From assembly GCF_007827595.1 (NCBI RefSeq), contig NZ_VISR01000032.1:62001-126000 (forward strand): a stretch of 64,000 bases of DNA, given 5' to 3'. The translations under genes were made by a program, and so were the position numbers. Under the pieces are notes generated by a model. It made no database searches, was not told the origin of the DNA, and saw nothing but the letters and a program-made list of their open reading frames with translations. Positions within the stretch are counted from its first letter, which is position 1. Each line of letters begins with the position of its first letter. Origin of the DNA: Streptomyces sp. BK340 (GTDB lineage: Bacteria; Actinomycetota; Actinomycetes; Streptomycetales; Streptomycetaceae). Shown one piece after another: positions 1 through 8,198 of the stretch.

Positions 1-315
1 AAGGCCTCCACCTGGGAGTTCTTCCCGCTGGACAACGAGGCCTTCCCCTCGGTGAACCTCGCCCGGCACGTGGGGCAGCTCGCGGGGACGGCCCCGGCGG
101 TGTTCAATGCGGCCAACGAGGAGTGCGTCGAGGCGTTCCGCACCGGCGCACTGCCCTTCAACGGCATCATGGAGACCGTCACCAGGGTGGTCGAGGAGCA
201 CGGCACCCCGGTCACGGGAACCTCACTCACCGTGTCGGACGTCCTCGAAGCGGAGACCTGGGCGCGGGCCCGGGCGCGCGAACTGACAGACCGGACCGCG
301 GAGGCGCGTGCATGA
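1..315 (+). CDS. dxr: 1-deoxy-D-xylulose 5-phosphate reductoisomerase, C-terminal part
   Basis: This is the 3' part of a gene that begins left of the window; it reads open from base 1 and stops at TGA 313-315. The 104 visible residues are the C-terminal helical domain of DXR, with the conserved stretch 'FNAANEECVEAF' followed by the 'FNGIMETV' segment. DXR converts 1-deoxy-D-xylulose 5-phosphate to MEP with NADPH in the cytoplasm, the first committed step of non-mevalonate isoprenoid synthesis. Its stop overlaps the ATG of the next gene (ATGA), so the two are probably translationally coupled. ispG of the same pathway lies 1.5 kb downstream. The active-site and NADPH-binding parts are outside the window. 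Confidence 0.93.
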   Translation, partial: KASTWEFFPLDNEAFPSVNLARHVGQLAGTAPAVFNAANEECVEAFRTGALPFNGIMETVTRVVEEHGTPVTGTSLTVSDVLEAETWARARARELTDRTAEARA

Positions 316-1616
316 CGACCTTGATGTTCATCCTCGGCATAGTGGTCTTCGCGGTCGGCCTGCTCGTCTCGATCGCCTGGCACGAGCTGGGGCACCTGTC
401 CACGGCCAAGCTGTTCGGCATCCGCGTCCCGCAGTACATGGTCGGCTTCGGCCCGACCATCTGGTCGCGGACGAAGGGCGACACCGAGTACGGCATCAAG
501 GCCATCCCGCTCGGCGGCTACATCCGCATGATCGGCATGTTCCCGCCCGACGAGGCCGGCCGGGTCTCCGCCCGCTCCACCTCCCCGTGGCGCGGCATGA
601 TCGAGGACGCCCGTTCGGCGGCCTTCGAGGAGCTCAAGCCGGGTGACGAGACGCGCATGTTCTACACGCGCAAGCCGTGGAAGCGCGTCATCGTCATGTT
701 CGCCGGCCCGTTCATGAACCTGATCCTCGCGGTCGCCCTGTTCCTGACCGTGCTGATGGGCTTCGGCATCCAGCAGGAGACCACCAGCGTCGAGTCCGTC
801 TCGCCCTGTGTCATCGCGCAGAGCCAGCACCGCGACACCTGCAAGAAGTCCGACCCGGCCTCCCCGGCCGCGGACGCCGGCATGAAGGCGGGCGACAAGA
901 TCGTCTCGTTCGGCGGCGTACCGACCAAGGACTGGAACACCCTCTCGGACCTGATCCGGGAGAGCGCGGGCGAGAACGTCGCGATCGTCGTCGACCGCAA
1001 GGGCCAGGAGCTGACCCTGCACGCGAAGATCGCCACCAACCAGGTCGCCAAGAAGGACTCCAGCGGCACCTACGTGCAGGGCAAGTACGTGAAGGCGGGC
1101 TTCCTCGGCTTCAGTGCGGCCCACGGTGTCGTCAAGCAGGACTTCGGCCAGTCCGTGACCTGGATGACCGACCGGGTCGGCGACGCCGTCGACTCCCTCG
1201 TCGCCCTGCCCGGCAAGATCCCGGCCCTGTGGGACGCCGCCTTCGGCAACGGCCCGCGCGAGCCGGACTCCCCGATGGGCATCGTCGGCGCGGCCCGGGT
1301 CACCGGCGAGATCGCCACCCTGGACATCCCGGCCTCGCAGCAGCTGGCCATGGCCCTCTTCGTGGTCGCCGGGTTCAACCTCTCCCTGTTCCTGTTCAAC
1401 ATGCTCCCGCTGCTCCCGCTCGACGGCGGGCACATCGCCGGCGCCCTGTGGGAGTCGCTCCGCAGGAACGTGGCCCGGGTGCTGCGCCGGCCGGACCCCG
1501 GTCCGTTCGACGTGGCCACGCTGATGCCGGTGGCGTACGTCGTGGCCGGGATCTTCGTCTGCTTCACCATCCTGGTGCTGATCGCGGACGTGGTTAACCC
1601 CGTGAAAATCTCGTAG
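312..1616 (+). CDS. rseP: Site-2 membrane metalloprotease, RseP/RasP type (M50)
   Basis: A 434-residue intramembrane zinc protease that cleaves membrane-anchored substrates such as anti-sigma factors. The first membrane helix carries the zinc motif HELGH at residues 24-28. A PDZ-like domain follows around residues 190-260 ('SPAADAGMKAGDKIVSFGG'). The second active-site motif NMLPLLPLDGGH lies at residues 363-374, with D371 expected to be the third zinc ligand. The start ATG at 312 overlaps the dxr stop by four bases. Longer upstream starts in the same frame would lie inside dxr and are unlikely. The dxr-rseP-ispG order is typical of actinobacteria. Family assignment is secure; the substrate in this organism cannot be read from sequence. 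Confidence 0.93.
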   Translation: MTTLMFILGIVVFAVGLLVSIAWHELGHLSTAKLFGIRVPQYMVGFGPTIWSRTKGDTEYGIKAIPLGGYIRMIGMFPPDEAGRVSARSTSPWRGMIEDARSAAFEELKPGDETRMFYTRKPWKRVIVMFAGPFMNLILAVALFLTVLMGFGIQQETTSVESVSPCVIAQSQHRDTCKKSDPASPAADAGMKAGDKIVSFGGVPTKDWNTLSDLIRESAGENVAIVVDRKGQELTLHAKIATNQVAKKDSSGTYVQGKYVKAGFLGFSAAHGVVKQDFGQSVTWMTDRVGDAVDSLVALPGKIPALWDAAFGNGPREPDSPMGIVGAARVTGEIATLDIPASQQLAMALFVVAGFNLSLFLFNMLPLLPLDGGHIAGALWESLRRNVARVLRRPDPGPFDVATLMPVAYVVAGIFVCFTILVLIADVVNPVKIS

Positions 1617-1630
1617 CCATCCGACGTTCG

Positions 1631-1663
1631 AGGCGGCCCGGGGCCTGGTGCTCCGGGCCGCCT
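1631..1663 (+). terminator. Hairpin after rseP
   Basis: An 11-bp G/C stem (1631-1641 pairing with 1653-1663) with an 11-base loop lies 15 bases after the rseP stop. It has no U tract, which is usual for Streptomyces terminators. It separates rseP from ispG, so ispG may have its own promoter in 1664-1785. Confidence 0.7.
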
Positions 1664-1785
1664 TCCATTGAGTGGGTTTGCCGGGTGGGATGTGCCCGGC
1701 CCGGGGGCGGTGCCGTAATCTCGAAGCCTGGAGCCCGCCGTTCACGGGACCGGATCTTGATCCACGACTTGGGGTTGCACAGCAG

Positions 1786-2943
1786 ATGACTGCGATTTCT
1801 CTCGGCATGCCGTCCGTTCCGACCAAGCTCGCAGAGCGCCGGAAGAGCCGGCAGATCCAGGTCGGATCCGTGGCGGTCGGCGGGGACGCGCCCGTCTCGG
1901 TCCAGTCGATGACCACGACCCGTACGTCCGACATCGGCGCGACGCTCCAGCAGATCGCCGAGCTGACCGCGTCCGGCTGTCAGATCGTCCGCGTCGCCTG
2001 CCCCACGCAGGACGATGCCGACGCCCTCGCGACCATCGCCCGCAAGTCGCAGATCCCGGTCATCGCCGACATCCACTTCCAGCCGAAGTACGTGTTCGCG
2101 GCCATCGAGGCCGGCTGCGCCGCCGTCCGCGTCAACCCTGGCAACATCAAGCAGTTCGACGACAAGGTCAAGGAGATCGCCAAGGCCGCCAAGGAGCACG
2201 GCACCCCGATCCGGATCGGCGTCAACGCCGGCTCCCTGGACCGCCGCCTGCTCCAGAAGTACGGCAAGGCGACCCCCGAGGCCCTGGTCGAGAGCGCCCT
2301 GTGGGAGGCCTCCCTCTTCGAGGAGCACGACTTCCGCGACATCAAGATCTCGGTCAAGCACAACGACCCGGTCGTGATGATCGAGGCCTACCGCCAGCTC
2401 GCCGAGCAGTGCGACTACCCGCTCCACCTGGGCGTCACCGAGGCCGGCCCCGCCTTCCAGGGCACGATCAAGTCCGCGGTCGCCTTCGGCGCGCTGCTCA
2501 GCCAGGGCATCGGCGACACCATCCGGGTGTCCCTGTCGGCGCCTCCGGCCGAGGAGGTCAAGGTCGGCCTCCAGATCCTGGAGTCCCTGAACCTCAAGCA
2601 GCGCGGTCTGGAGATCGTCTCCTGCCCGTCCTGCGGCCGCGCCCAGGTCGACGTCTACAAGCTCGCCGAAGAGGTCACCGCCGGCCTGACCGGCATGGAG
2701 GTCCCGCTGCGCGTCGCCGTCATGGGCTGTGTCGTCAACGGCCCCGGCGAGGCCCGCGAAGCCGACCTCGGCGTCGCCTCCGGCAACGGCAAGGGCCAGA
2801 TCTTCGTCAAGGGCGAGGTCATCAAGACCGTCCCCGAGTCCAAGATCGTGGAGACCCTCATCGAGGAGGCCATGAAGCTCGCCGAGAAGATGGAGGCCGA
2901 GGGCATCGCCTCCGGCGAGCCGTCCGTCTCGGTCGCGGGCTGA
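1786..2943 (+). CDS. ispG: (E)-4-hydroxy-3-methylbut-2-enyl-diphosphate synthase
   Basis: A 385-residue GcpE/IspG, normal length for the actinobacterial form. It converts MEcPP to HMBPP, the penultimate step of the MEP pathway, using a [4Fe-4S] cluster in the cytoplasm. The N-terminal TIM barrel carries 'VGSVAVGGDAPVSVQSM' and 'RVNPGNI'. The C-terminal cluster domain has 'SCPSCGR' and 'GCVVNGPGEA', which provide the conserved cysteines. ATG 1786 is chosen because conserved sequence begins shortly after; an in-frame upstream start at 1672 lies just behind the rseP hairpin and would add a non-conserved extension. It lies near dxr of the same pathway and is closed downstream by a strong hairpin. 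Confidence 0.95.
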   Translation: MTAISLGMPSVPTKLAERRKSRQIQVGSVAVGGDAPVSVQSMTTTRTSDIGATLQQIAELTASGCQIVRVACPTQDDADALATIARKSQIPVIADIHFQPKYVFAAIEAGCAAVRVNPGNIKQFDDKVKEIAKAAKEHGTPIRIGVNAGSLDRRLLQKYGKATPEALVESALWEASLFEEHDFRDIKISVKHNDPVVMIEAYRQLAEQCDYPLHLGVTEAGPAFQGTIKSAVAFGALLSQGIGDTIRVSLSAPPAEEVKVGLQILESLNLKQRGLEIVSCPSCGRAQVDVYKLAEEVTAGLTGMEVPLRVAVMGCVVNGPGEAREADLGVASGNGKGQIFVKGEVIKTVPESKIVETLIEEAMKLAEKMEAEGIASGEPSVSVAG

Positions 2944-2947
2944 CGCG

Positions 2948-3523
2948 TTACCGCTTCGGGGCGGCCGGCCTCCTCCGCGAGGCCGGCCGCCCCGTCGGCT
3001 TCTCGGCGGCGGCGGATCCGGCGTTCGGCTCCCGGTCGGCATGCGGCAGGTTCGGCCCGTCCGGGAGCACGGGCGCACCGCGCTCCGGGAGGGCGGGGCC
3101 CGTCCGGCCCTCCCACGCGGCGACCGCGCCGGTCGGCGTCCATGTCTCCGGCGCCGCCTGTCGGCCTGGCGCTGCCTTCCGGTCTGTTGCTGCCTTCCGG
3201 CCTGGCGCTGCTTCCCGCCCCGGCCCAGCTTCCCGCCCCGGCCCAGTTTCCCGACCCGGCCCCGCCTCTCGACCCGGCCCCGCCTCCCACAGCGCGGCCG
3301 GTGTCCCGACCGCCGACCCGCGCTCCTCTCGGTGGCGGGGTGACGACGGCCCGCAGATCACCGGGATGTCCGGATCGACGTCCCGCTTCCGCCGCTCCGC
3401 GGCCCGTACCAGCGGGTCCGCGCATCCCGCGGGAAGCTCGTCCATCCACCCGTCCCAACTGCGGAAATCCCGCACCGGACGGCTCCGCAAACTGCTCCTC
3501 GGGGCGGCTGCGGGAGTCCGCAC
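2948..3523 (-). CDS. Hypothetical protein with short GPGRE repeats
   Basis: Not recognised. A minus-strand frame of up to 191 codons, with GTG at 3521-3523 as its longest start and an in-frame stop a few codons upstream of that. A second GTG, giving 'VRDFRSWDGWMDELPAG', is an equally good start. The N-terminal third looks like genuine protein (FRSWDGWMDELPAG, then a charged stretch) and codon third positions are mostly G/C. The middle consists of roughly eight copies of a five- to six-residue GPGREA/APGRKA unit, probably disordered. The 3' end runs through the ispG terminator hairpin. A 700-base gap between ispG and the next gene leaves room for it. It could also be a decaying gene or a chance frame in repetitive GC-rich DNA. 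Confidence 0.35.
   Translation of the reverse strand: MRTPAAAPRSSLRSRPVRDFRSWDGWMDELPAGCADPLVRAAERRKRDVDPDIPVICGPSSPRHREERGSAVGTPAALWEAGPGREAGPGRETGPGREAGPGREAAPGRKAATDRKAAPGRQAAPETWTPTGAVAAWEGRTGPALPERGAPVLPDGPNLPHADREPNAGSAAAEKPTGRPASRRRPAAPKR
2958..2993 (+). terminator. Hairpin after ispG
   Basis: About 13 bp of almost pure G/C stem (2958-2971 with 2980-2993) around a short loop, starting 15 bases after the ispG stop. Because it is symmetric it could also stop transcription arriving on the minus strand. Confidence 0.75.
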
Positions 3524-3642
3524 GCCCGCTTGCCAAGATCATGCGCCGTTCGCGGCACAGAGCCCCGTCCGACGAGGCAGCGCGGCACAAATTCGGCAGG
3601 TACAGTGCGGAGATCAGCAGACCCCAGTGTGAGGCCCCGCCC

Positions 3643-4491
3643 GTGTTGACCCAGACGACCTCCCGGGTCCTCGAACCGAGCGACCTGGATGCCGCGCTCG
3701 CCGTCCTCGACCGCGAGCCGGTCGCGAACGCCTTCGTGACGTCCCGGGTGCAGATCGCCGGGCTCGACCCCTGGCGCCTCGGCGGCGAGATGTGGGGCTG
3801 GTACGAGGACGGCATGCTCACGTCCCTCTGCTACGCGGGCGCCAACCTGGTCCCGATCTGCGCCTCTCCGCGCGCCGTCCGCGCCTTCGCCGACCGCGCC
3901 CGCAGGGCCGGCCGCCGCTGCTCCTCCATCGTCGGGCCCGCCGAGCCCACCGCCCAGCTGTGGCGCCTGCTCGAACCGCACTGGGGCGCGGCCCGCGAGG
4001 TCCGCGCCCACCAGCCCCTGATGGTCACCGACCGCATGCCCGCGGACATCGCCCCGGATCCCTATGTCCGCCGCATCCGCAAGGACGAGCTGGAGACGAT
4101 CATGCCGGCGTGCGTGGCGATGTTCACCGAGGAGGTCGGCGTCTCGCCGCTGGCCGGCGACGGCGGCCTGCTCTACCAGGCCCGGGTCGCCGAACTGGTC
4201 GGCTCCGGCCGCTCCTTCGCCCGCCTCGACCAACACGGCAAGGTCGTCTTCAAGGCGGAGATCGGCGCGGCGACGTCCCAGGCCTGCCAGATCCAGGGCG
4301 TGTGGATGGCACCGGAGTACCGCGGCAGGGGCCTGGCGGCGCCCGGCATGGCAGCCGTCCTGCGCTACGCGCTGGCCGACGTGGCCCCGGTGGTGAGCCT
4401 CTACGTCAACGACTTCAACACGGCGGCGAGGCGGACCTACCGGCGCGTGGGCTTCCAGGAGGTCGGCGCCTTCATGAGCGTTCTCTTCTGA
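3643..4491 (+). CDS. GNAT-family acetyltransferase with DUF4081-type N-terminal domain
   Basis: A 282-residue protein with two parts. The N-terminal half ('VANAFVTSRVQIAGLDP...GGEMWGWYE') resembles the DUF4081 GNAT-like domain of actinobacteria. The C-terminal half is a GNAT fold with the acetyl-CoA loop 'YRGRGLA' around residue 227 and the late motif 'VNDFNTAARRTYRRVGF'. GNAT enzymes move an acetyl group from acetyl-CoA to an amine; the substrate is unknown. GTG 3643 is chosen because the conserved region begins within 10 residues; longer upstream frames run through repeat-rich DNA. A TACAGT box at about 3602 could be a -10 element. Confidence 0.8.
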   Translation: MLTQTTSRVLEPSDLDAALAVLDREPVANAFVTSRVQIAGLDPWRLGGEMWGWYEDGMLTSLCYAGANLVPICASPRAVRAFADRARRAGRRCSSIVGPAEPTAQLWRLLEPHWGAAREVRAHQPLMVTDRMPADIAPDPYVRRIRKDELETIMPACVAMFTEEVGVSPLAGDGGLLYQARVAELVGSGRSFARLDQHGKVVFKAEIGAATSQACQIQGVWMAPEYRGRGLAAPGMAAVLRYALADVAPVVSLYVNDFNTAARRTYRRVGFQEVGAFMSVLF

Positions 4492-4626
4492 GACGTCCGA
4501 GAGGCGGCCGCCCCACGGGCAGGGGGCTGAATCGATGTGCGGCTGCGCCGCGTGCGCGTGGGCAGCCACAGATCACCCGCACCCCGCACCCCGCACACAG
4601 CGCGAGCCCCCCTGTACGCTCCCCGC

Positions 4627-5157
4627 ATGGACCTCGTGATCGGCCCCCTGGACCTCTCAGCCCACGTCGACGAGGCCCTCGCCGTCCAAGCCGTCGCCTT
4701 CGGGCTCGGCCCGGACGAGGTGGCCGTACGCCGTCAGATCGTCCAGCGCCACATGCAGTACCCGGGTGCCAGGGCCCTCGGGGCGACCGCCGGCGGGCTG
4801 CTCGTCGGATTCGTCTACGGCATGCCCAACTCCCGCACCCACTGGTGGTCCACGGTCGTGGAGCCCTACCTCCGCGCCCAGCGCAACGACCTCTGGCTGG
4901 ACGACTCCTTCGTCATCACCGAGCTGCACGTCCACCCCGACCACCAGAACCGCGGCATCGGCCGCCGTCTGATCACCACCATCACCGACGGCGCCACCGA
5001 GCCCCGCTCGATCCTCTCCGCGATCGACACCGACAGCCCGGCCCGCGGCCTCTACCACTCCCTCGGCTACGTCGACCTCGCCCGGCAGGTCCACTTCCCG
5101 AGCGCCCCCCGGCCGTACGCCGTCATGGGCGCCCCTCTGCCACTGCGTCGGCGCTAA
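4627..5157 (+). CDS. GNAT-family N-acetyltransferase
   Basis: A 176-residue single-domain acetyltransferase. The motif A region 'ELHVHPDHQNRGIGRRLI' (about residues 98-115) contains the Q-x-x-G-x-G acetyl-CoA loop, and 'DSPARGLYHSLGY' is the usual motif B. Its substrate cannot be told. ATG 4627 fits the start of the fold. It follows the first GNAT gene by 135 bases on the same strand, but the two proteins are not close paralogues. Confidence 0.82.
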   Translation: MDLVIGPLDLSAHVDEALAVQAVAFGLGPDEVAVRRQIVQRHMQYPGARALGATAGGLLVGFVYGMPNSRTHWWSTVVEPYLRAQRNDLWLDDSFVITELHVHPDHQNRGIGRRLITTITDGATEPRSILSAIDTDSPARGLYHSLGYVDLARQVHFPSAPRPYAVMGAPLPLRRR

Positions 5158-5204
5158 CCGATTTCCACCGGAACCGCCAGCCCGGCTAACCTCCTATGCC
5201 ATCA

Positions 5205-5246
5205 CCCTCCCCCACTCTCGGCTGCGCTCGAGCGGGGGGACCCCCA
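5205..5246 (+). repeat. Dispersed Streptomyces intergenic repeat upstream of proS
   Basis: The C-rich block, CTCGGCTGCGCTCGAGCG core and G-rich block form a hairpin-like unit that I recognise from many Streptomyces intergenic regions. Here it lies just ahead of the proS ribosome binding site, in the leader. It may fold and influence proS expression. Its origin and role are not established from this sequence. Confidence 0.5.
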
Positions 5247-5266
5247 TCGGCAGGAGTACGAGAACC

Positions 5267-6973
5267 ATGGCGAACGCACCGGTCCAGCGCATGTCCCAGT
5301 TGATGGTGAAGACGCTGCGCGACGACCCGGCGGACGCCGAGGTCCTCAGCCACAAGCTCCTCGTCCGGGCCGGTTACGTCCGTCGCACCGCCGCCGGCGT
5401 CTGGAGCTGGCTGCCCCTGGGCAGGAAGGTCTTCTCCAACGTGGAGCGGATCGTCCGCGAGGAGATGGACGCGATCGGCGCCCAGGAGGTGCTGCTGCCC
5501 GCGCTCCTGCCCCGGGAGCCGTACGAGGCGACCGGCCGCTGGGACGAGTACGGCCAGGAGCTGTTCCGGCTCAAGGACCGCAAGGGCGGCGACTACCTCC
5601 TCGGCCCCACCCACGAGGAGATCTTCACCCTCCTGGTCAAGGACCAGTGCACGTCCTACAAGGACCTGCCGGTGATCCTGTACCAGATCCAGACCAAGTT
5701 CCGTGACGAGGCCCGCCCCCGCGCCGGCATCCTGCGCGGCCGCGAGTTCCAGATGAAGGACTCCTACTCCTTCGACCTGGACGACGAGGGCCTCGGCAAG
5801 TCCTACGCCCTGCACCGCGAGGCCTACCGGCGCACCTTCGAGCGCCTCGGCCTCGACTACCGCATCGTCGCCGCCACCGCCGGCGCGATGGGCGGCTCCA
5901 AGTCCGAGGAGTTCCTGGCCCCGGCCGAGGCCGGCGAGGACACCTTCGCGGACTGCCCGAACTGCGACTTCGCGGCGAACACCGAGGCGGTCTCCTACGA
6001 GCTCAAGCCGGTGGACGGCTCGGCCGTGCCCGCGCTCGAGGAGATCCCCACCCCCGACACCCCGACCATCGAGACGCTGGCCGCCTCCCTCGGCGTCCCG
6101 GCCTCCGCCACGCTGAAGAACCTGCTGGTCAAGGTGGACGGCGAGATCGTCGCCGTCGGCGTGCCCGGCGACCGCGAGGTCGACCTGGGCAAGGTCGAGG
6201 CGCACTTCGCCCCGGCGGCCGTCGAGATGGTCACCGAGGCGGACTTCTCGGGCCGCCCGGACCTGGTCCGCGGCTACGTCGGCCCGCAGGGCCTGGGCGA
6301 GAAGTTCAAGTACATCGCCGACCCGCGCGTGGCCCCCGGCACCGCCTGGATCACCGGCGCCAACAAGGAGCACACGCACGCCAGGAACGTCGTCGCCGGC
6401 CGTGACTTCGAGGTCGACGAGTACGTGGACGTCGTCGTGGTCCAGGAGGGCGACCCCTGCCCGAAGTGCGGCACCGGCCTGAAGCTGGACCGCGCCATCG
6501 AGATCGGCCACATCTTCCAGCTGGGCCGCAAGTACGCCGACGCCCTCAAGCTCGACGTCCTCGGCCAGAACGGCAAGCCGGTCCGCGTCACCATGGGCTC
6601 CTACGGCATCGGCGTCTCCCGCGCCGTCGCCGCGCTCGCCGAGCAGACCGCCGACGAGCAGGGCCTGTGCTGGCCCAAGGAGGTCGCCCCGGCCGACGTG
6701 CACGTCGTCGCCGCCGGCAAGGCCCTGCAGACCGAGCTGGCGCTCGACGTGGCCGACAAGCTGGCCGCCGCGGGCGTCCGCGTCCTGGTGGACGACCGGG
6801 CGGGCGTCTCCCCGGGCGTGAAGTTCACCGACGCCGAACTGATCGGCGTACCGCAGATCCTGGTGGCCGGCCGCCGCTCCGGCGAGGGCGTGCTGGAGCT
6901 GAAGGACCGCAAGACGGGTGAGCGCGAGGAGCTGTCCGTCGAGGACGCGATCGCCCGCCTGACCGCGCAGTAA
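5267..6973 (+). CDS. proS: Prolyl-tRNA synthetase, bacterial type with editing domain
   Basis: A 568-residue class II aminoacyl-tRNA synthetase that charges tRNA-Pro with proline. The catalytic core holds 'TAAGVWSWLPLGRKV' and the motif 2 region 'QIQTKFRDEARPRAGILRGREF' (about residues 140-165). An INS/YbaK-like editing domain lies at about 230-380 ('LGVPASATLKNLLVKVDG'), which clears Ala-tRNA-Pro. A C-terminal anticodon-binding domain follows ('VDDRAGVSPGVKFTDAELIG'). ATG 5267 has an AGGAG 12 bases upstream. It is monocistronic and faces a converging gene across the palindromic element at 7065-7243. Confidence 0.96.
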   Translation: MANAPVQRMSQLMVKTLRDDPADAEVLSHKLLVRAGYVRRTAAGVWSWLPLGRKVFSNVERIVREEMDAIGAQEVLLPALLPREPYEATGRWDEYGQELFRLKDRKGGDYLLGPTHEEIFTLLVKDQCTSYKDLPVILYQIQTKFRDEARPRAGILRGREFQMKDSYSFDLDDEGLGKSYALHREAYRRTFERLGLDYRIVAATAGAMGGSKSEEFLAPAEAGEDTFADCPNCDFAANTEAVSYELKPVDGSAVPALEEIPTPDTPTIETLAASLGVPASATLKNLLVKVDGEIVAVGVPGDREVDLGKVEAHFAPAAVEMVTEADFSGRPDLVRGYVGPQGLGEKFKYIADPRVAPGTAWITGANKEHTHARNVVAGRDFEVDEYVDVVVVQEGDPCPKCGTGLKLDRAIEIGHIFQLGRKYADALKLDVLGQNGKPVRVTMGSYGIGVSRAVAALAEQTADEQGLCWPKEVAPADVHVVAAGKALQTELALDVADKLAAAGVRVLVDDRAGVSPGVKFTDAELIGVPQILVAGRRSGEGVLELKDRKTGEREELSVEDAIARLTAQ

Positions 6974-7064
6974 GGCGAACCCGGCCGTTCCCCGACCGTG
7001 GGACGTGACACGGCGTCACGATCACCACGGGAGGGGAGCGGCCGCGTCAACGCTGTCGGCGCCC

Positions 7065-7243
7065 CTAGGTCCTGTCGTCAAATTCCCGTCGTCGCCCGAA
7101 GGGCGGCCTCGCGGCGTCTGGTGCGTGCTCTCGGCGTGCCGGGCGGAAGTCCTCGTACTGGACGTACTTGGGCTTTCGCCCGGTGCGGCGAGAGTGCGTG
7201 CCAGGCGTCGTGGGGCAGACGGGAATTTGACGACAGGGCCTAG
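7065..7243. mobile_element. MITE-like palindromic element with 26-bp terminal inverted repeats
   Basis: A 179-bp element. Left end 7065-7090 and right end 7218-7243 are inverted copies with one mismatch, each ending in CTAG, with the core GTCAAATTCCCGTC on the left and its complement on the right. Much of the interior is also an imperfect palindrome centred near 7160, so the whole element can fold into a long hairpin. It encodes no transposase. Very similar ends recur in Streptomyces genomes, and CTAG borders would fit IS5-type targets; both points are from memory. It lies between convergent genes. Its right-hand CTAG supplies the stop codon of the minus-strand gene. Confidence 0.72.
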
Positions 7244-8148
7244 AGCCAGCCGGCGAACTCCAGCAACAGCTCGGCGTCCTTCGGCCGTCCGACCCGGAGC
7301 GCGCGGACCCCCGACTCCACGGCCCGGAACAGGGTCCACCCCCGCAGCCGCTCCAGATCCACGTCCAGCGACTCGGCGAGCCGTTTGATACGCCGCCGAG
7401 TGGTCGCCGCCCCCGACGGCGTCGCGATCAGGTCCTCCACCCGATCCCGCACCAGCCGGGCCAGATCGAACGCACACTCACCGACGACCGGATCCGGCCC
7501 CACCGCCAGCCACGGCATCCGCTCCCCGGCGAGCACCTTGCTCTGCCGGAACGTGCCGTGCAGCAGCCGATGCTCGGGCGCGGAGGCCGCCAACTCCTCG
7601 CGCGCGCCCACAGCGGCGTCGACCAGCGTCGCCACTTCGGCGAACGCGGTCGCGGTCGCCCGCATCGCCTCCGCCTGCCGCCCCGTCCGCTCGGCCACCG
7701 TCTCGAACGCGTGGTCGCCCGGCGGCTCCACCCACAGCCGACGCAGCGTCCCCGCAGCCTCCAGCAGCGCCTTCGCCTCGGGCAGCGACCGCACCGACAC
7801 GTCCGGGTGCAGCCGCTCCAGCAGCAGCACCCCCTCGGCGGCGTCCCCGGTGTCCGTCTCCAGGAGCTGTACGGCGCCCAGGCCGGCCCAGTGCGCCAGC
7901 GCCGCCCGTTCGCTCTCGGGGCGGGCCCGGGGCGGGGCCAGCTTCAGTACCGCCGGGCTGTCGTCCGCCCGCCGGACCAGCACCACCAGGCTGCTGCGCC
8001 CGCCGGGCACCTGGACCCGCTCCACGGTCAACTCGCGCCGGGCGACCGCCCGCTCGGCCGTCCCGGGCAGCCGCGCCAGCCAGTCGTCCCCGGCCGGTGC
8101 CGTTTCACCGAGTGCCCGCACCAGCCGCTGGGGCGGTTCGAAAGCCAT
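7240..8148 (-). CDS. APH(6)/hydroxyurea-kinase-fold protein lacking catalytic residues
   Basis: A 302-residue protein with the layout of aminoglycoside/hydroxyurea phosphotransferases. The C-terminal lobe reads 'LLHGTFRQSKVLAGERMPWL' then 'AVGPDPVVGECAFDLARLVRD'. In active relatives the same positions read HGDLHxxN and IDPxxxxGDxxYD. The catalytic Asp is Thr here, the Asn is Lys and the metal-binding Asp is Gly, so phosphotransfer is not expected. The last codon precedes a TAG contributed by the palindromic element. It is third in a minus-strand run with a ferritin-like protein and a lipoprotein. Function unknown; it may bind a ligand or be in decay. Confidence 0.72.
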   Translation of the reverse strand: MAFEPPQRLVRALGETAPAGDDWLARLPGTAERAVARRELTVERVQVPGGRSSLVVLVRRADDSPAVLKLAPPRARPESERAALAHWAGLGAVQLLETDTGDAAEGVLLLERLHPDVSVRSLPEAKALLEAAGTLRRLWVEPPGDHAFETVAERTGRQAEAMRATATAFAEVATLVDAAVGAREELAASAPEHRLLHGTFRQSKVLAGERMPWLAVGPDPVVGECAFDLARLVRDRVEDLIATPSGAATTRRRIKRLAESLDVDLERLRGWTLFRAVESGVRALRVGRPKDAELLLEFAGWL

Positions 8149-8198
8149 GCGCGAGTTGTTCCCTTCCTCCTGGGCCTGCCGCGGGGGCGGCTACACGA

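Noticed and set aside
1594..3078. 494-codon minus-strand open frame across ispG
   Set aside because: Lies fully opposite a well-conserved gene; its composition is the mirror of GC-rich codons and it shows no domain.
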